50,655 bases of DNA from JABISG01 sp963581435 (GCA_963581435.1 CAUZOL010000007.1:1-50655), one strand, 5' to 3'; shown: positions 25,214 to 34,673, counted from the first letter of the stretch. Numbers and translations: made by a program. Notes: generated from the sequence alone by a model not told the origin.

Positions 25214-25522
25214 CTGATTCGGTCCTCTTACGGATAGCATTCGGGTGGATCGGGCAACTTCAGGCCCGGCCGGCCCCCGGTTTTCGGAGTGGCCCTCTCC
25301 ACTGACTATAACACGTGAGACAAGCCGATTCCCAGCCGCACGCCGCCTACGGTCCCGTTTTCGCGCGAACACATGTTACGTATGCGGGAAAACGTTGAAC
25401 GTTTCGGGCGAAATTGCAAACGCCGCCGAACGCCACTAGAGTGGATGTTTGGCCGACCACCTCGCGTCAATCGGCCCGTCGAGAGTTTTCCAGAACCATT
25501 TTCATCGCAACGAGAAGTTTTG
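25214..25522. other. Divergent intergenic region between FKBP gene and cbiM
   Basis: It must hold promoters for both genes. I looked for a cobalamin riboswitch (B12 box) ahead of cbiM and found none. No clear -35/-10 pair stands out. The cbiM frame is open upstream to 25373, but that part is Arg-rich and shadow-like. Confidence 0.4.
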
Positions 25523-26515
25523 ATGCATGTGCCCGATGGGCTGCTCAGTCCGGAAGTTTGCTTATACGCCGGCGCAGTTTCGCTGTGTTCGTTTGGTTTC
25601 AGTCTGTACCGGTTGAAAGACTCGCTCGTTGAACGAACCGTACCGATGACCGGTATGATGGCGGCGTTGATCTTTGCCGGGCAGATGATCAATTTCCCTA
25701 TCGCGCTCTTCGGCATTCCTTCGGTGTCGGGGCATCTCATGGGGGGCGTGTTGGCTGCCGCCGTGCTCGGTCCGTGGGCCGGCTGCATTGCAGTGACGTT
25801 GGTGCTGATTGTGCAGTGCCTGCTGTTTGCCGACGGCGGACTGCTGGCGTTGGGCGTGAACGTGTTGAACATGGCGGTTGTCGGCTCGTTAGGGGGATAT
25901 GCGGTTTTCGCATTCGTGCGTCGCTTGCTGGGTGGCGGAGCGCGGGGGACGCTGGCCGGCGGAGTGATTGCGGCCTGGCTGGGCGTGATTGCGGCCTCCG
26001 CATTGTTCTGCCTCGAATTCGGCCGCTCTCACTCCGGCGGCGAGATGTTTGAAGTGCGGCGACTGTTCGCGTTGATGGTCAGCGTGCATTCTGCCATTGG
26101 AGTGGGTGAGGCGTTGATCACCGGTTCCGTCCTCGGCTTTGTGCTGTCTCAGCGTCCCGATCTACTCTATTCGGCCAACGAGAGCGATTCCGGCCGCGCC
26201 GTTCCACGTGCAGGGCGGGCGATTGTCGTCGGTGTGATGTGCGCGCTGTCGGTCGCGGCATTTGTTGCTCCGTTCGCGTCCGGCTTCGACGACGGACTGG
26301 TCGCAATCAGCAAGCAGATGGACTTCAACAAGCTGGAGCAAAGTCGTACGCTGCTCTTTGCCGACTACGATACGGTGTTGCCCGGCTGGCAGAAACTGTC
26401 GGTGTCGCTGTCGGGAATCATCGGCGCATTGGCGGTGCTAATAATCGCGTTTCTGCTTGATCGCTCTTTGAGACTGCGGCAGCGCGCCGCAGCCGCCGAT
26501 GTGACGCATGAGTAA
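25523..26515 (+). CDS. cbiM: CbiM-type cobalt/nickel ECF transporter substrate-binding permease with C-terminal PDGLE-like domain
   Basis: 330 residues. The start is set by the conserved MHVPDGLLSPEVCLYAG; His2 of this motif is a metal ligand in CbiM/NikM. SVSGHLMGGVLAAAVLGPWA and GGLLALGVNVLNMAVVGSLG are further CbiM signatures across about seven helices. From about residue 235 two more helices with an outside loop, AAFVAPFASGFDDGLVAISK, look like the CbiN/PDGLE accessory domain with a degenerate motif. It imports Co2+ or Ni2+ with CbiQ. Overlaps cbiQ by 8 bp. Confidence 0.88.
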   Translation: MHVPDGLLSPEVCLYAGAVSLCSFGFSLYRLKDSLVERTVPMTGMMAALIFAGQMINFPIALFGIPSVSGHLMGGVLAAAVLGPWAGCIAVTLVLIVQCLLFADGGLLALGVNVLNMAVVGSLGGYAVFAFVRRLLGGGARGTLAGGVIAAWLGVIAASALFCLEFGRSHSGGEMFEVRRLFALMVSVHSAIGVGEALITGSVLGFVLSQRPDLLYSANESDSGRAVPRAGRAIVVGVMCALSVAAFVAPFASGFDDGLVAISKQMDFNKLEQSRTLLFADYDTVLPGWQKLSVSLSGIIGALAVLIIAFLLDRSLRLRQRAAAADVTHE

Positions 26516-27155
26516 CTACCTCGACCGTTACGGCCGTAATCGGTCGCTCTGCCACCGCTTGCCGCCGCGGCTGAAACTGCTGCTGACACTCAGCATGGTG
26601 CTGGCGGGCGTGTCGATTCCCGTGAGATTCTGGCCGGCGTACGGCGTGTTGATGTCGCTGGTGTTCATCGGCCACAGCGTGGCGCACGTGCCGTTGCCGT
26701 ATCTGGCGCGGCGTGTGGCGATCTTCATGCCCATGGTTTGCATGCTGTCGTTGTCGGTACCCATCTCGCAGGGATTCGCGGCCGGGTGGGAAATCATGGC
26801 GGCTATTCTGTTCCGGACGACGTTGTCGTTCGTCGCCATGCTGTGGCTGGTGAATGTCATGCCGTTCGATCAATTGCTGGTCACGCTGCGCCGGCTGTGG
26901 GTTCCCGCGATCATCGTCGCCATGCTGTCTTTCATGTACCGCTACATTTTTGTGTTGTGGGACGAACTGGACAAAATGCGAGTCGCACGCCGTGCGCGAA
27001 GTTTCGGCGGCGTCAGCCTGTGGCATCGCTGGACGTCGGCCGCGCAGTTGCTTGGCATGTTGTTGATTCGGGCGATGGAACGTGCCGAACGCGTTCACGG
27101 GGCGATGTGCGCCCGCGGCTGGGACGGCCACATGCGAACGATTGACGACGAATAA
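26508..27155 (+). CDS. cbiQ: CbiQ-type ECF transporter transmembrane (T) component
   Basis: 215 residues with about five helices and a cytoplasmic coupling segment near the C-terminus: DELDKMRVARRARSFGG and LLIRAMERAERVHGAMCARG, which is the Ala-Arg-Gly type coupling motif of T components. It links the ATPase to the CbiM-like subunit. The 8-bp overlap with cbiM indicates one transcript. The ATPase gene (cbiO) expected next is absent from the window. Confidence 0.87.
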   Translation: MSNYLDRYGRNRSLCHRLPPRLKLLLTLSMVLAGVSIPVRFWPAYGVLMSLVFIGHSVAHVPLPYLARRVAIFMPMVCMLSLSVPISQGFAAGWEIMAAILFRTTLSFVAMLWLVNVMPFDQLLVTLRRLWVPAIIVAMLSFMYRYIFVLWDELDKMRVARRARSFGGVSLWHRWTSAAQLLGMLLIRAMERAERVHGAMCARGWDGHMRTIDDE

Positions 27156-27194
27156 ATCGGCAACAACCTCGCAGCGCTACCAGCCCGCCGCGCT

Positions 27195-27457
27195 ACCAGC
27201 CCGCAGCGCAAGCAAGGGTTTCCGTTCGCAATCGCCGTCTCGACCGTCACTTGCGCTTTTTGAAGTTGCGCATTTTAGTGTTCAGATTGGTGAAAGGACT
27301 AAAACCCCCTGTTTATCGAAGCCTGAAGCGCAAGCGAAGGGTGGTTCCAGGGCGATGCTAGCAAGCTCCTTCGCTTGCGCTTCAGGCTCAAATACTTGGG
27401 GTTATTGTCTCCCGTCAAGCCAAGTGCGCAACTTCAAAACTTGCGCTGCGGGCTGGT
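27195..27457. repeat. Nested inverted repeats
   Basis: Outer arms ACCAGCCCGCAGCGCAAG (27195-27212) and its complement (27440-27457) enclose a second pair TTGAAGTTGCGCA (27260-27272) and its complement (27425-27437). Inside these is a copy of the CTGAAGCGCAAGCGAAGG family with 21-bp arms (27320-27340 and 27368-27388). The whole sits in the gene-free 27156-27681 gap behind cbiQ. It suggests one palindromic element inserted in another. Confidence 0.65.
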
Positions 27458-27681
27458 TTCATGTTCCGATTTGGCGATCCGCAGACCGGTCTTGGTGCAG
27501 AATGCCGCTTCTGCTAACCTTCGCGGCCCCTCATTACTCTCAATCCAGATTTTACATCCTGAAACAGTCCTCCTCGGCGGTTCGTGCACTCAATGCGTGC
27601 AACCGTTCTTTGGGCGGATCTTGCGCCGCTTGTCTAATCGGTCTTGGACAGTTCACACATCTTTTTCAGAGAGGTGGAGCG

Positions 27682-27909
27682 ATGACGATCGTTCGCCAAT
27701 TTGCACGTTTCGGGCTGGTTGCAGCATTTTGTCTGCTGGTGGTTGGTTGTCAGCAGGTGCCGCTATTCAGCCGACTCCCATCGCCAAATCTTCCCGATGT
27801 CCGCAAAATGCGCGTGCCGTCGTTCGGCGAGATCGCGCACGAATTGAAGCCGCATCGGCTGCACCGCTGGAACCGGCACTCGCCGCCGAATCGATCGTCC
27901 GACTGGTAG
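27682..27909 (+). CDS. Small lipoprotein
   Basis: 75 residues behind a strong site (AGAGGTGGAG). The signal sequence RFGLVAAFCLLVVGC has a lipobox with Cys23, followed by a short Pro/Arg-rich tail containing LFSRLPSPNLPDVRKMRVPS. No domain is recognised. A longer open frame back to 27082 crosses the inverted repeats and is rejected. Membrane-anchored; function unknown. Ends in a hairpin shared with the convergent membrane protein gene. Confidence 0.6.
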   Translation: MTIVRQFARFGLVAAFCLLVVGCQQVPLFSRLPSPNLPDVRKMRVPSFGEIAHELKPHRLHRWNRHSPPNRSSDW

Positions 27910-27942
27910 ACGATTCGTCGCCGTAACGGGCAGATCACGCGA

Positions 27943-27973
27943 AGAAACCCGGTTTGTTGGAAAAACCGGATTT
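27943..27973. terminator. Hairpin between convergent genes (GAAACCCGGTTT family)
   Basis: GAAACCCGGTTT pairs imperfectly with AAACCGGATTTC across a short loop. It separates the small lipoprotein gene from the convergent membrane protein gene and is a plausible two-way terminator. A second copy is at 46391-46432. Confidence 0.5.
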
Positions 27974-27995
27974 CTCGAATGCGCGCTGACTCGCC

Positions 27996-29583
27996 TCAAT
28001 CCGAATCGTTCAGGTTTCGGTTCTTCGTCCCAAACAGGAACCCGTTGAAGGCTCCCGCCTTGTGGGCGCTGATGAGGGCGGCCAACAGAAAACAGGCCGT
28101 TCCACACAACAAGGGCTGGATGACTTCGGCGCCCATCTGATCCCGCAACTGCCGAAATGCCATCCACGAAATCCCGCCGCTTCCGCCAGCCACATTGAGC
28201 AAACCGGCAGCCAGATACCAGCGGTGGCTTGTGAAGAACCAATGCACGAGCGCCAGCCCGGTCATGCCGACGAGGTAGGCGAGCATCGCCGACTCGGCAA
28301 CGCCGACCGTCTGCATCGACAACGCCGTCACCACACAGGTGAGCGGCAACGCGGCGATACATCAATAGTTCTGGCTGCCACATCAAGGCGGTGAGAACGG
28401 CAGTGGCACACAACGCGCTGACGAAAGCGTGAATCGAACGCCGGCGACCAATTGACAACACCAATTGCATGGCCGCCAGCGCGGCCAATGGCCAAAGGAC
28501 GGGCAGCGTCAGTGACGACATGCCTAACGTCTTCGAACCGACAACGGTTGCCAACAGCAGCGTCGTCACCACTCCGGCTTCAGCCACGCGAATGCCTCGC
28601 AACCAGGCGTAGAGATAAAACGCCAACAGGCCCAACAGAGCCAGAAACAACGGCGATGCCAGCGCTCTAACAAACGTCGTTTGAAACTCGGCAAATGTCG
28701 GGTCGAAACCGCGCAACGGCAACGCCAGCAGCAACAACAAACCAGCAGCAGCCATCACCCCCATGCGCAGATTCTGTTTGCCCTCGACAATTCCAATCTC
28801 AAGCAGCAAAACGAGTATCGCGAGGAAGAACGGGATCAGAAAATATCCGCCGAACAGGCTGTTCATGTCGGTGACGAGGCCGACGGAAGTGTCGAAAGAG
28901 ATGCTCAAACTGTACGAGCGACCACAGACGGCCAGCGCCAGAAAGGCGAACAACGTCCACGGAAACCAGGGCCATCGCCACGGTGTCCCATTCCGGGAAA
29001 CGTAGGCTGTTCCACGCCGAATGGCAAATATCAACAACAGCGAAATCGCCCCGGCAATGGTGGGGAAAAGTGCAATTCGCCAGCGAGTGGCGGTCAGCCC
29101 CAGTCCGGTCACTTCGTGGGAAACAAACACCGGATAGAAAAAGAACAAGGCCAGCATCAGGTAGAATGGCATGCGAAATAAGGCAGGAAAACGGATGTTT
29201 AGACTTCTCAACAGCGCCTCGGTCACGATGACAGAAAAACAGAATCCCAATGTGAGCAGACCGATCGCTTCGGTGGAATAAATGTTCAATAATTCATCGA
29301 AGCTGACAGACATCGCCAGGAACATCAGCACCAGGACCAGCACAATCGAGCGGGCGTCTTCCCACACTTTGCCGAATCGCACCACGACCCATGCGGTGAC
29401 GGCGGCCAGCATGGTGAATCCCGTCAGCGACGCCATTAACGCCCAGGGATCGATGTACCCCATCAACTCGGGCCGAAATGCTCTCTTGATCGCGTACAAA
29501 ACAAAACAAGTGCTCAACAGGTAAAACGGATTGTGCGTGTAGAGAGACTTGAAAATCGACGGAAACTTGCTGTTTCGTTGCAT
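27996..29583 (-). pseudogene. Multi-pass membrane protein, frameshifted near 28350
   Basis: The gene starts at ATG 29583 with GGAGG upstream and codes for at least twelve hydrophobic helices, e.g. FYLLSTCFVLYAIKRAF and LVLVLMFLAMSVSFDELLNI. After PELLMYRR (about residue 410, position 28355) the frame turns Arg-rich and clearly wrong. The membrane protein continues one frame over with LPLTCVVTALSMQTVGVAES to the stop at 27996. The span is 1588 bases, one over a multiple of three. The intact protein would be about 528 residues. No family is recognised. It is either decay, a sequencing error or a recoding site. Confidence 0.6.
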
Positions 29584-30414
29584 GTCGTGCCTCCATCACT
29601 TTGTGAAAAGTTGGAACTTGGCCGTTCACCGAGAACGGGCCGACAACGATTCTGCGTGCAACAACACAATGGGATGGGAAAGCAGAACGGAGAGGTGGCC
29701 CGCGGCACGGCAGTTGCGTGTCGGTTTGACCATTCAAGATGCAACGGCGGCGATCACTCATGAGAGATGACCTGAAATCCGCACCCACAACCGGCGGCAA
29801 TCCTATGCAGCAAGTTGCGATCAGAAATGAAACAGCGAAGTGAGACTGCGGATTGATTTGATAGATGTGAAGAATCATCAACCCACAAGCCCAATTCTCA
29901 CCGAAAGCACCCGAAAAGGCAAGACGTTTGCCGCTGTATGTGTGGCAACGGCGGCGATGTTCGTTAGGCAGGCTCGTAGTGACCGCATTCGGCGGTCGAT
30001 CGACGAACGAGCGCATGATGGGTTTTCGTAAGTTTTTTTAGTGCAGCCAACGCCATTCAGTGGAACCGTGACTTGGTTTTCCTGCGCAAATACTGAATTC
30101 AATGACCCTTACGGCACACAGTTGCGACTTGACGCCACAGTGAAAAACTTGCGACTTTCCTCTAGGCACAATCTCGCGAAGCCGCTATAAACGCCGCCGA
30201 CTTCGATCCGAGTCCTGTTCTCCGCACACTCACAACGGAAGCAGGCGGTTCAAAGTCTCCCCTCTCTCAACACACACCAAAACATCACAATCGATCGCTG
30301 CATTGTCACTCGTTGGGCAATGTCTGTTTGCAATTTGGATTCGGTTGCTCCTGCCTCCGAGCCTCTTGCGAGCCGACACTCTGTCTGTTTCGAGCGACGC
30401 AAAGGAGATCCTTC
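29584..30414. other. Long divergent intergenic region
   Basis: 831 bp between the membrane protein (minus) and the OmpA-type lipoprotein (plus). No gene is supported; frames such as 29294-30016 minus and 29840-30031 plus look like shadows or noise. It holds a GACCGCATTC-family repeat (29971-29997). The region presumably includes both promoters, but I could not place them. Confidence 0.45.
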
Positions 30415-31227
30415 ATGTCTGCCTCGATGCGCACATCGCTGTTCTGTTTCGTCGGGTTGTTTGTCTGTGGACAAACGGCGTGCAACATGGTGCCTTACCA
30501 GCACTATCAGGCGTCTCAATTGCAGGCGTTCGATCTGCATCAGCAGAATCAGGGGTTGGCTGCCCAGCAGCAACAGTCGCAGCACACGGCTCAAAAGCTA
30601 GCGGCCGAAAACCAGGGCTTACGCTCCAGTCTCGAAACGGCCAATCAGCGCGTCAATAACCTCAAGTCGGGCCTCTCGTCCGCGCAAGAGCGCTACATCA
30701 GCCTGCTGAACAATGCCCGCAACCAGAAAAGTCCGCTTTCCGATTCGGCAACCCGTCGATTCCAGGAACTGGATGAGAAGTACCCGGAATTTGAGTTCGA
30801 TCCACACACCGGCGTCAGCAAGTTTCACTCCGACATTCTGTTTTCTTCCGGCAGCGCGCAAATCAATCGCAATGCATCCCCGCTGCTCAACGAATTCGCG
30901 AGCATTATGAACGCCGAAGACGCCAAGCGACTAAATATTCTCGTTGTGGGACACACCGACGACAAGAAAATCGTCAAGCGTTCAACATCCAGCAAGCATC
31001 CGACCAACTGGCATCTCTCGACAAACCGTGCCAACTCGGTGTTGCTCGCATTGTCGAAATCGGGCATCAACGAAGCCCGCATGGGTGCCGCCGGCTACAG
31101 CATGTTTCAGCCGGCAACTCCCAACACGGGCGAAAAGACACGTGCCATGAATCGCCGGGTTGAGATCTACGTGCTGGCTCCCGACGCCGTCGTTGCCGGC
31201 TGGGACCCCGCGACGAGCCGCAATTAA
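30415..31227 (+). CDS. OmpA-family lipoprotein
   Basis: 270 residues from ATG 30415 (AAAGGAGATC upstream). The signal sequence ends with a lipobox QTAC (Cys23). A Gln-rich coiled coil (about 30-100; QQNQGLAAQQQQSQHTAQKL) is followed by a peptidoglycan-binding OmpA-like domain (about 130-260) with VSKFHSDILFSSGSAQI, LNILVVGHTDDKKIV, LSTNRANSVLLALSKSGINE and NRRVEIYVL. It tethers the outer envelope to peptidoglycan or is a motility/stator-like part. Its transcript ends at a degenerate CTGAAG-family palindrome. Confidence 0.85.
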   Translation: MSASMRTSLFCFVGLFVCGQTACNMVPYQHYQASQLQAFDLHQQNQGLAAQQQQSQHTAQKLAAENQGLRSSLETANQRVNNLKSGLSSAQERYISLLNNARNQKSPLSDSATRRFQELDEKYPEFEFDPHTGVSKFHSDILFSSGSAQINRNASPLLNEFASIMNAEDAKRLNILVVGHTDDKKIVKRSTSSKHPTNWHLSTNRANSVLLALSKSGINEARMGAAGYSMFQPATPNTGEKTRAMNRRVEIYVLAPDAVVAGWDPATSRN

Positions 31228-31290
31228 TACACGGACGGAATCGAACCGCGCCGGTGGATTTCACCCCGGCGCGACTTCAACCCTTGTGTC

Positions 31291-31343
31291 CACGAAATCC
31301 TGAAGTACAAGCGAAGGAATTTCCTTCATTTGTGCTTCAGGAT
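31291..31343. repeat. Degenerate CTGAAG-family palindrome, probable two-way terminator
   Basis: TCCTGAAGTACAAGCGAAGGAA (31298-31319) pairs, with three mismatches, with TTCCTTCATTTGTGCTTCAGGA (31321-31342). It lies between the convergent OmpA-type gene and the 116-residue hypothetical gene. Same core as 24182-24262. Confidence 0.6.
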
Positions 31344-31356
31344 TGTTTCGTGGGAG

Positions 31357-31707
31357 TCACGCCGCCGCCGCCCTCTCGTCATCGGATTCCAATTGAGGCT
31401 CGATTGCGACATCTGCCGCAGTGTCTTCCGACATCGACAGTGCGCGGATGCCCAGCGAACTGAGTTGGTATGACATGCCGCTGGTGATGTCGCCCAGTTC
31501 AAATTTGAGCAGCCCAACCGCAATCAACCGCCCGTGCAGTTGAGATAGCTGCTCACCGTCGGTTTCGATCAGCGATCTGATTCGCGGAATCCAGCCCTCA
31601 TGTTCGGGATTGGCTGCGCGCTCTGCCAGCTGCCGTTCGCGGTAGGCGGATAGCAGTGGTTGCCAATGGGGTACGTCGGCCAGTTCTTCAAGGGCGTTAT
31701 CGATCAT
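31357..31707 (-). CDS. Hypothetical protein (116 aa)
   Basis: Begins MIDNALEELADVPHWQPLLS and contains GEQLSQLHGRLIAVGLLKFE, then SGMSYQLSSLGIRAL, which resembles a small winged-helix-like wing/helix pattern but is not a firm match. The tail is acidic. Coding character is good and the gene is preceded by a start consistent with the frame. Function unknown; the organisation suggests a single-gene transcript. Confidence 0.55.
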   Translation of the reverse strand: MIDNALEELADVPHWQPLLSAYRERQLAERAANPEHEGWIPRIRSLIETDGEQLSQLHGRLIAVGLLKFELGDITSGMSYQLSSLGIRALSMSEDTAADVAIEPQLESDDERAAAA

Positions 31708-31929
31708 GCCGGTAATATCGGTTCGGCCGGCGCGCAGAATCAGTCACCGTCGATCCGCCGATACATTCGTCATAACCGGACCTTCGAACCGGGGAAAAGC
31801 GGTCCGTCAGAACAGTTCCTGCTCAAGTCGAGCGATGCGCGAGGCAGTTCTGAATGCCGAATTGCGTGCCGCCAGTGGCACCCATGAATCAACACGTATC
31901 AAAACCGAATGAATGCGGTCACTACGAGC

Positions 31930-33981
31930 CTATCGTTGTGATGCGCCGAGTTTCGACTCGCATGCCGTCACCACGCCTTGAACCGCTGCATCCACTTCTT
32001 CGGTTGTCAACGTGCGGTCGGGCGCTCGGTAAGTGATGCGAACGATGTACGACTTCTTGGATGCTGGGATCTGCTTGCCGCGATATTGCCCTCCGAACGA
32101 AATCGTTTCAAGCAACGGGCCGGCCGCTTCGCGGACCACGTCGTCCAACTGACTCCAGGCGACCGAATCATCCAGCATGAAGTTCAGGTCCCGATCCATC
32201 GCGGGGAACTGAGGCAGCAACGTGTAGGTTGGTGTCAACTCGGCGGCTGCTTCAATCGCGGCAACATCGAACTCGGCCACCGTGACCGCGTCGCGCAAAT
32301 CGAGTTTGTCGGAGACTTCGCGATCCAGCTCGCCCAGCCACCCGCACACTTCGTCGTTCAACAGGATTTCGCCGCCACGGCCGGGCGCAAATTGACTGAC
32401 ATCGGACGGGCGAACATCGAAGCTCGCCGAGCCGTTCATCCGTTTCACAACCGCCTGCACCACCCCTTTTACGTCGGCAAACGAACGTCCGCTGACCAAC
32501 CCCATCATCTGCGGTTCGCCCGGTTGAGACCCAACAACTTCCGTTCCGGTGTTGGTTCCCGCCCCCGGTTCGGCCTTCAAATAAACGTGGGCAATCTCGA
32601 ACAGTTCGGCGTTGGGCGTTCCATGCCGTTCGTTCTCGCGGCGGGAAACGAGCAGACTGGGAATCAAACTCTGGCGGAGGACGTTTTCGTGCTTACGTGA
32701 GGAATGCTCAACTTTCAGCCGGGGGATGTCGCCGCGCGGTGTGAACAAATCGCACAGATCATCGCTGACGAACGACATCGTGATCGCTTCAAAAAAACCG
32801 GCGGCCGTCAGCGTATCGCGAACGGTGTCGGCGACACGGTCGCGACGCGTCTTCGTACTCAGCATCAGCGGCACCGGCACGTCGGCGGGAATCTCGTCGT
32901 AGCCGTAAATACGGACGACTTCTTCAATCAGGTCAATCTCGCGTGTCAGATCGCGCCGCCAAGGGGGTGCAACGAAGGCGGCGCTGTCGGCGGTCGCTTC
33001 GCCCTGTTGTGTGAGTCCGAGTTCCTTGAGAATGCGGATCGCGTCGGCGGCTGGAATTTCGATGCCCAGAATCCGTTTCAATTGAGCAAATCGCAACGTC
33101 ACCGCTGGCGTAGTTTCATCGACCGGTTTTCCGGCAACTACCGGTTCATCCAGAAGTTCTCCGCCAGCGATTTCAAGAATCAACTGGCAACAACGGCGGC
33201 TTCCCCAGTCGAGTCCGGCCGGATCGACGCCCCGCTCAAATCGGTAGGATGAATCACTGTGCAGGTTCAGCTTGCGGGCCGTATTACGAATCGACAGAGG
33301 TGCAAAGTCGGCCGTCTCGATGAGCACGTTGACCGTGCCGTCGCCAATTTCCGTATCCAGCCCGCCCATCACACCGCCGATGGCCACCGGACGGTCCGCA
33401 TCGGCAATCACGCACATCTCGTTGTCAAGTTCGTACTCGCGCTGGTCGATGGCGATGATCTTCTCGCCCGGCTTGGCGCGACGGACAACAATTCGTCCGC
33501 CGTGCAGCTTGTCGAAATCGAACGCGTGCAGCGGCTGGCCCGATTCCATCAGCACGTAGTTGGTGATATCGACGACGTTATTGATCGATGCAATGCCAAG
33601 CGTCTCCAGCCGATCGCGGAGCCAGCCGGGACTGGGACCAATTTTGACACCACGAATGACACGGGCGAAATACCGTGGGCAAAGGTCGTCGCATTCTATT
33701 TCGACCGATGTGGCCGACGCGGTCGTTGCGTCGGCGGTCGACGGTTGTGGATCGGGCTGCATCAACGGCAGGTCGTACAACGCGGCAATTTCCCGCGCAA
33801 CGCCAATATGTCCGAGACAATCTGGTCGGTTACTGGTCACTTCCAAGTCGATCGCCAGATCGTCCGGCCGCTCTTCGGTTCCTTCCAGGTTCAACCCGGA
33901 CATTGTCAGCCGCAGCGTCAACTCCTCGGCCGACATCTCGAGCGCAACATACTCTTTGAGCCAATTCCAACTAACAATCAT
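31930..33981 (-). CDS. pheT: Phenylalanyl-tRNA synthetase beta subunit, short form
   Basis: 683 residues against about 800 in most bacteria. The N-terminal MIVSWNWLKEYVALEMSAEE joins directly to IDLEVTSNRPDCLGHIGVAR (B3/B4 domain), skipping the roughly 110-residue EMAP-II-like OB-fold tRNA-binding domain. The B5 domain (VTLRFAQLKRILGIEIPAAD), the catalytic-like core (IDLIEEVVRIYGYDEIPADV) and the C-terminal anticodon-binding FDX-ACB domain (FPAMDRDLNFML, SYIVRITYRAPDRTLTTEEV) are present. It pairs with PheS, which is not in this window. Cytoplasmic translation enzyme. Confidence 0.93.
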   Translation of the reverse strand: MIVSWNWLKEYVALEMSAEELTLRLTMSGLNLEGTEERPDDLAIDLEVTSNRPDCLGHIGVAREIAALYDLPLMQPDPQPSTADATTASATSVEIECDDLCPRYFARVIRGVKIGPSPGWLRDRLETLGIASINNVVDITNYVLMESGQPLHAFDFDKLHGGRIVVRRAKPGEKIIAIDQREYELDNEMCVIADADRPVAIGGVMGGLDTEIGDGTVNVLIETADFAPLSIRNTARKLNLHSDSSYRFERGVDPAGLDWGSRRCCQLILEIAGGELLDEPVVAGKPVDETTPAVTLRFAQLKRILGIEIPAADAIRILKELGLTQQGEATADSAAFVAPPWRRDLTREIDLIEEVVRIYGYDEIPADVPVPLMLSTKTRRDRVADTVRDTLTAAGFFEAITMSFVSDDLCDLFTPRGDIPRLKVEHSSRKHENVLRQSLIPSLLVSRRENERHGTPNAELFEIAHVYLKAEPGAGTNTGTEVVGSQPGEPQMMGLVSGRSFADVKGVVQAVVKRMNGSASFDVRPSDVSQFAPGRGGEILLNDEVCGWLGELDREVSDKLDLRDAVTVAEFDVAAIEAAAELTPTYTLLPQFPAMDRDLNFMLDDSVAWSQLDDVVREAAGPLLETISFGGQYRGKQIPASKKSYIVRITYRAPDRTLTTEEVDAAVQGVVTACESKLGASQR

Positions 33982-34103
33982 CGATTTTCCGCGTCGAGTG
34001 GTGGCAAGATTCAGTCAAACATCTCGGCCTACTCTAAACGGAGGGCGAAAGGTTGAACAGGGCTCGGCATTTAGTCAAGCCGTGACCAGTGGTCGCGCCT
34101 TCC

Positions 34104-34673
34104 TCATTCCGATGCATCGCTGGCGGCCGCTTCGGCTGTGAATGCCGACATGATCTTCTCTTCGGTCGCGCGGTCTGCCTCGGCACGTTTGACGTCGCCC
34201 AGCTTGTCGTACACTTTTGCGCGGCTGAAGTAATAGTCGGGATCGCCCGGTTTCAGCCAGATGGCCGCATTGTAGTTTTCAATCGCACGATCGAATTCGC
34301 CCAATTGAGCATAGGCGAATCCACGGTTATTGAAGTAATCGGGGTCGTCTTGCGCCAGACGAATAGCACGGTTGTAATCGGCAATTGCTTTCTTGAATTG
34401 TTTGAGACTCGACCGGGCGTTGGCACGGTTGAAGTAGTAATTGGGCGCGTCCGGTTGAATCTCAATTGCGCGGTCGTAGTCGGTAATCGCATCCTGAAAG
34501 CGGCCTAATTCTTCATAGGCAACACCGCGCCGATTGTAAGCCCGCGGTTTTTCTGGATACCGATTGATCATCGCCGTCGCACGGGCAACCGCAGGATCTT
34601 CGCTGTCACAACCGCAACAGCAGGCGGCAGCAACCAACAAAGCAACGACATTCCATCGTCGGGCGGTTATCAT
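34104..34673 (-). CDS. TPR-repeat lipoprotein, small
   Basis: 189 residues from ATG 34673. Signal sequence WNVVALLVAAACCCGC with lipobox-like cysteines, then about four TPRs: RAYNRRGVAYEELGRFQDAI, PNYYFNRANARSSLKQFKKA, DYFNNRGFAYAQLGEFDRAI and DYYFSRAKVYDKLGDVKRA. Predicted membrane-anchored scaffold. The longer frame to 34844 is rejected because the signal sequence starts here. Divergent from the isomerase at 34821. Confidence 0.8.
   Translation of the reverse strand: MITARRWNVVALLVAAACCCGCDSEDPAVARATAMINRYPEKPRAYNRRGVAYEELGRFQDAITDYDRAIEIQPDAPNYYFNRANARSSLKQFKKAIADYNRAIRLAQDDPDYFNNRGFAYAQLGEFDRAIENYNAAIWLKPGDPDYYFSRAKVYDKLGDVKRAEADRATEEKIMSAFTAEAAASDASE

Noticed and set aside
25240..25522. 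Cobalamin riboswitch ahead of cbiM
   Set aside because: No B12 box or matching secondary structure could be recognised.
27082..27681. N-terminal extension of the small lipoprotein frame
   Set aside because: It runs through the inverted repeats; the signal peptide and ribosome site fix the start at 27682.
29294..30016. 240-codon minus-strand frame extending into the intergenic region
   Set aside because: Overlaps the membrane protein start, which has a strong GGAGG site; the added part is not coding-like.
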